From: Saccharophagus degradans 2-40
GTDB taxonomy: Bacteria; Pseudomonadota; Gammaproteobacteria; Pseudomonadales; Cellvibrionaceae
Assembly (NCBI RefSeq): GCF_000013665.1
Contig: NC_007912.1
Coordinates: 682,001-746,000 of the forward strand
Length of the DNA: 64,000 nt
Reading direction: 5' to 3'
The notes under the pieces are model-generated. The model saw only the letters and a program-made list of their open reading frames with translations. It searched no databases and was not told where the DNA came from. A program made the position numbers and the translations under genes. This document shows, one piece after another, positions 62,250 to 64,000 of the stretch. Positions within the stretch are counted from its first letter, which is position 1. Every line of letters begins with the position of its first letter.

Positions 62250-64000
62250 TTAAGTAACTATTTTTGGCCAGTTGCCTTTGGCTGTGAGTGAATCCAACCG
62301 TTGAGCAATATCAAAACTAGATGTGGTGTTAGGTGCAATGCCAAGCTTCTTTTCTATGCCTGCGCACAGCAGAATTTCTTCTGCATTGAGCAACGTTGAA
62401 ATTTTATCGTCGTTGCTACCAAAGGTCGTATCTTCATTGTTGTTTATCGCTTGAATGGCTCTTGCTCGCACCCGCGCCGCTTTAGCAAATAAAACACTCG
62501 CCTCTTGTTTAAGTAAACCGTTCACCTGATTTTTGTATTCGGCTAGCAATGGCTTCGGCGTGGGATATTTGCCTTCCGTGCCGTACGCGAGTATTTGCTC
62601 GTCAGACAGTACCCCTGCTTGCTGGGGGTAAAGGTCTCCAGTATTCAGTGCTTCTTGAATATAGGCTTTGAAACCATCCAAAATGCCAGTGGCGAAATTG
62701 TAAAGTAAGACGCTGGTCCAGTTGTGATTGTCGATAAGCACCTTGCCAAAATCGTGGGTAAGCACAGAATTGGTTGCAAGGCGAACAATATGCGGTGGCG
62801 GATAATCACCACTACTGGTTTCGTGAAGTACGTGTTTAACAGCGGATTGCGCTTCGGATTGAAAAGCAAGGTAGGCAAATTGCGCCACGTGAGTTGGGCT
62901 TTCGCTAAAATAGCGCGTTAAATAGTCATCGTGCCAAGATGTGTCGCCTACATCTCTAGCGACGAATTGAGTTAACGTGTCGCCATTAAAGCCTAGTAAA
63001 AAGTTCTGTGCGTTTGCTGATGTATGAATTAAACCATAATTTAAAAATAGTCTCGCTTTAGCACGCCCTAAACTTATCGCAAAGTTGTTGCGCCAACTTT
63101 CGCATTGGTCCGCAGGCTGAACTTCACGGTCAAATTTATTGCGTGCATAGGGAATGGCTTGGCAAGGAATATACGCAGCGCCGGGCTTCATGCAAGATAA
63201 GTTGCGTACTTGAAAACCATCGCGTACAAGTTTGCCATTTTTATCGGTCATGGTGGTGGGTGCGGTGATGGTTAGCACTTCTGTTTGTACGCCAAAGCTT
63301 GGGTCTATATTTGGCATGGCTTCTATTACTTCAGAGCGCAACATGGCCATGGAGCAATTCGCTTCAAGTCGATTTTTGCCAAACCCTCCCTCAGCTTGGC
63401 TGCCTACGTAATCTACCCCTGTTTTTACGGAATATAAGCGATACTTGGTATTGGCGAGTTCTTTGGGCTTGCAGCCAGTAGGCGAAGCGGCTTTGCCTGC
63501 ATCGCTTACAATATTTACAAAACGATTAAACCCTTTGGCTTTCCATTCGGGTACATTGGGTGATGGTTTACCTGGTTTTTCTTCTAGCTTAAACCTTTGC
63601 CCTAAATCTACTTCGTTTGCCGCGATTTTGGGTAGAGCGGTTGCGTCTTGTGGTATTAACGCCAAGCAGCTGCGTGAAGCTGTACTCCAGCGGGGCAACA
63701 GGCGAAAGTTCTCTGTTACATCGTCGCTGAGTAAGTCTTGATCTATTGTTGCCCAGCTTAGCGAGTTTTGCGGGTTGGAATCCCAAGTGTTAAACGGAAA
63801 CCTCACTACCTTTTCTGTAATAAACAATGCATGTACCCACGGGTGTTTGGTGCTAAAACCGGTGATTGTTTCTATTTTAATTGCGGGTGTATTTTTCGCC
63901 TCCCAAAGCAGAAAGGCTTTTTGTGAATCTGGTTTCGCATAGAGCGGGGCGTTGGCTAAGCATTCTAAGGCGCAAAAATCGCGTCCGGCTTGGCCATTTA
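62250..64000 (-). CDS. Large hypothetical protein, 5' end beyond window
   Basis: The frame runs from the right edge without a stop to TAA at 62250, giving at least 583 residues; a TTG at 63827 inside it is not a real start because the frame continues upstream. I do not recognise the family. The visible part begins NGQAGRDFCALECLANAPLY, has several Cys-containing loops (SRSCLALIP, EANCSMAML, NLSCMKPGAAYIPC), and a helical C-terminal half with many His/Trp residues (SWHDDYLTRYFSESPTHVAQ, VKHVLHETSSGDYPPPH). It resembles a large soluble enzyme or structural protein. It lies 93 bp upstream of the giant gene in the same direction and is likely its operon partner. Confidence 0.72.
   Translation of the reverse strand, partial: NGQAGRDFCALECLANAPLYAKPDSQKAFLLWEAKNTPAIKIETITGFSTKHPWVHALFITEKVVRFPFNTWDSNPQNSLSWATIDQDLLSDDVTENFRLLPRWSTASRSCLALIPQDATALPKIAANEVDLGQRFKLEEKPGKPSPNVPEWKAKGFNRFVNIVSDAGKAASPTGCKPKELANTKYRLYSVKTGVDYVGSQAEGGFGKNRLEANCSMAMLRSEVIEAMPNIDPSFGVQTEVLTITAPTTMTDKNGKLVRDGFQVRNLSCMKPGAAYIPCQAIPYARNKFDREVQPADQCESWRNNFAISLGRAKARLFLNYGLIHTSANAQNFLLGFNGDTLTQFVARDVGDTSWHDDYLTRYFSESPTHVAQFAYLAFQSEAQSAVKHVLHETSSGDYPPPHIVRLATNSVLTHDFGKVLIDNHNWTSVLLYNFATGILDGFKAYIQEALNTGDLYPQQAGVLSDEQILAYGTEGKYPTPKPLLAEYKNQVNGLLKQEASVLFAKAARVRARAIQAINNNEDTTFGSNDDKISTLLNAEEILLCAGIEKKLGIAPNTTSSFDIAQRLDSLTAKGNWPKIVT

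Overview
The window looks like chromosome from a marine, polysaccharide-degrading gammaproteobacterium of the Cellvibrionaceae, very probably Saccharophagus degradans or a close relative. The clues are a GH9 cellulase lipoprotein, polyserine linkers between a CBM2 and other modules, several GH13 enzymes, a SusB-like GH97 enzyme, two long paralogous TonB-dependent receptors and a Sde182-type secreted protein. The genus call is inference from gene content; no database was searched.

Layout: 1-1808 (-) is the 3'-truncated GH9 cellulase. 2294-9538 (+) is a receptor plus pullulanase operon. 9785-13183 (+) is an MlaA/VacJ lipoprotein and an RND/MMPL-type exporter. 13508-15331 (+) is a secreted alpha-amylase, followed by a decayed PEP-CTERM tail and a Sde182-like protein (-). 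17570-21194 (+) holds a UPF0316 membrane protein, a DsbD/ScsB-like reductase and a redoxin. 21296-24909 (-) holds a modular CBM2 metallopeptidase-like protein, a DUF4440 pseudogene and a small lipoprotein. 25513-27213 (+) is a MalS-like GH13 enzyme. 27348-36078 is mixed: a RIC-type iron-sulfur repair protein, an unusual SF2 helicase, signal peptidase I, a GNAT enzyme, a DUF1993 protein and a 5'-nucleotidase-type lipoprotein. 36144-40834 (-) encodes an OmpR-type regulator, a LysM-FecR protein and a CHASE2-PAS histidine kinase. 41082-43645 (+) has a small unknown, an MscS channel and an OmpA-like protein. 44347-48859 (+) is a second receptor plus a flavin-dependent (tryptophan) halogenase family gene. 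49243-53707 is a divergent GH13/GH97 pair, followed by a LacI-family regulator at 54120. 55255-64000 holds a frameshifted glycerophosphodiesterase gene, a small lipoprotein and two large unknown genes (-), one encoding a 1675-residue beta-repeat and coiled-coil protein.

The unifying observation is a palindromic operator, consensus TGNATACGTATNCA. I found eleven good copies, all between genes, upstream of both receptor operons, the alpha-amylase, the MalS-like enzyme, the GH13/GH97 pair and the LacI regulator. This reads as one dispersed starch/maltodextrin regulon controlled by the LacI protein encoded in the window. In the inferred pathway the outer-membrane receptors import oligosaccharides made by surface pullulanase and amylases, and periplasmic MalS-like and GH97 enzymes trim them. 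The halogenase-family gene inside the regulon has no obvious role and is the most intriguing member. The other strong candidate for new biology is the giant coiled-coil gene with its unrecognised partner at the right edge. Three broken genes are visible: a PEP-CTERM remnant, a DUF4440 gene with an in-frame TGA, and a frameshifted GDPD. No tRNA, rRNA, CRISPR array or transposase was seen.
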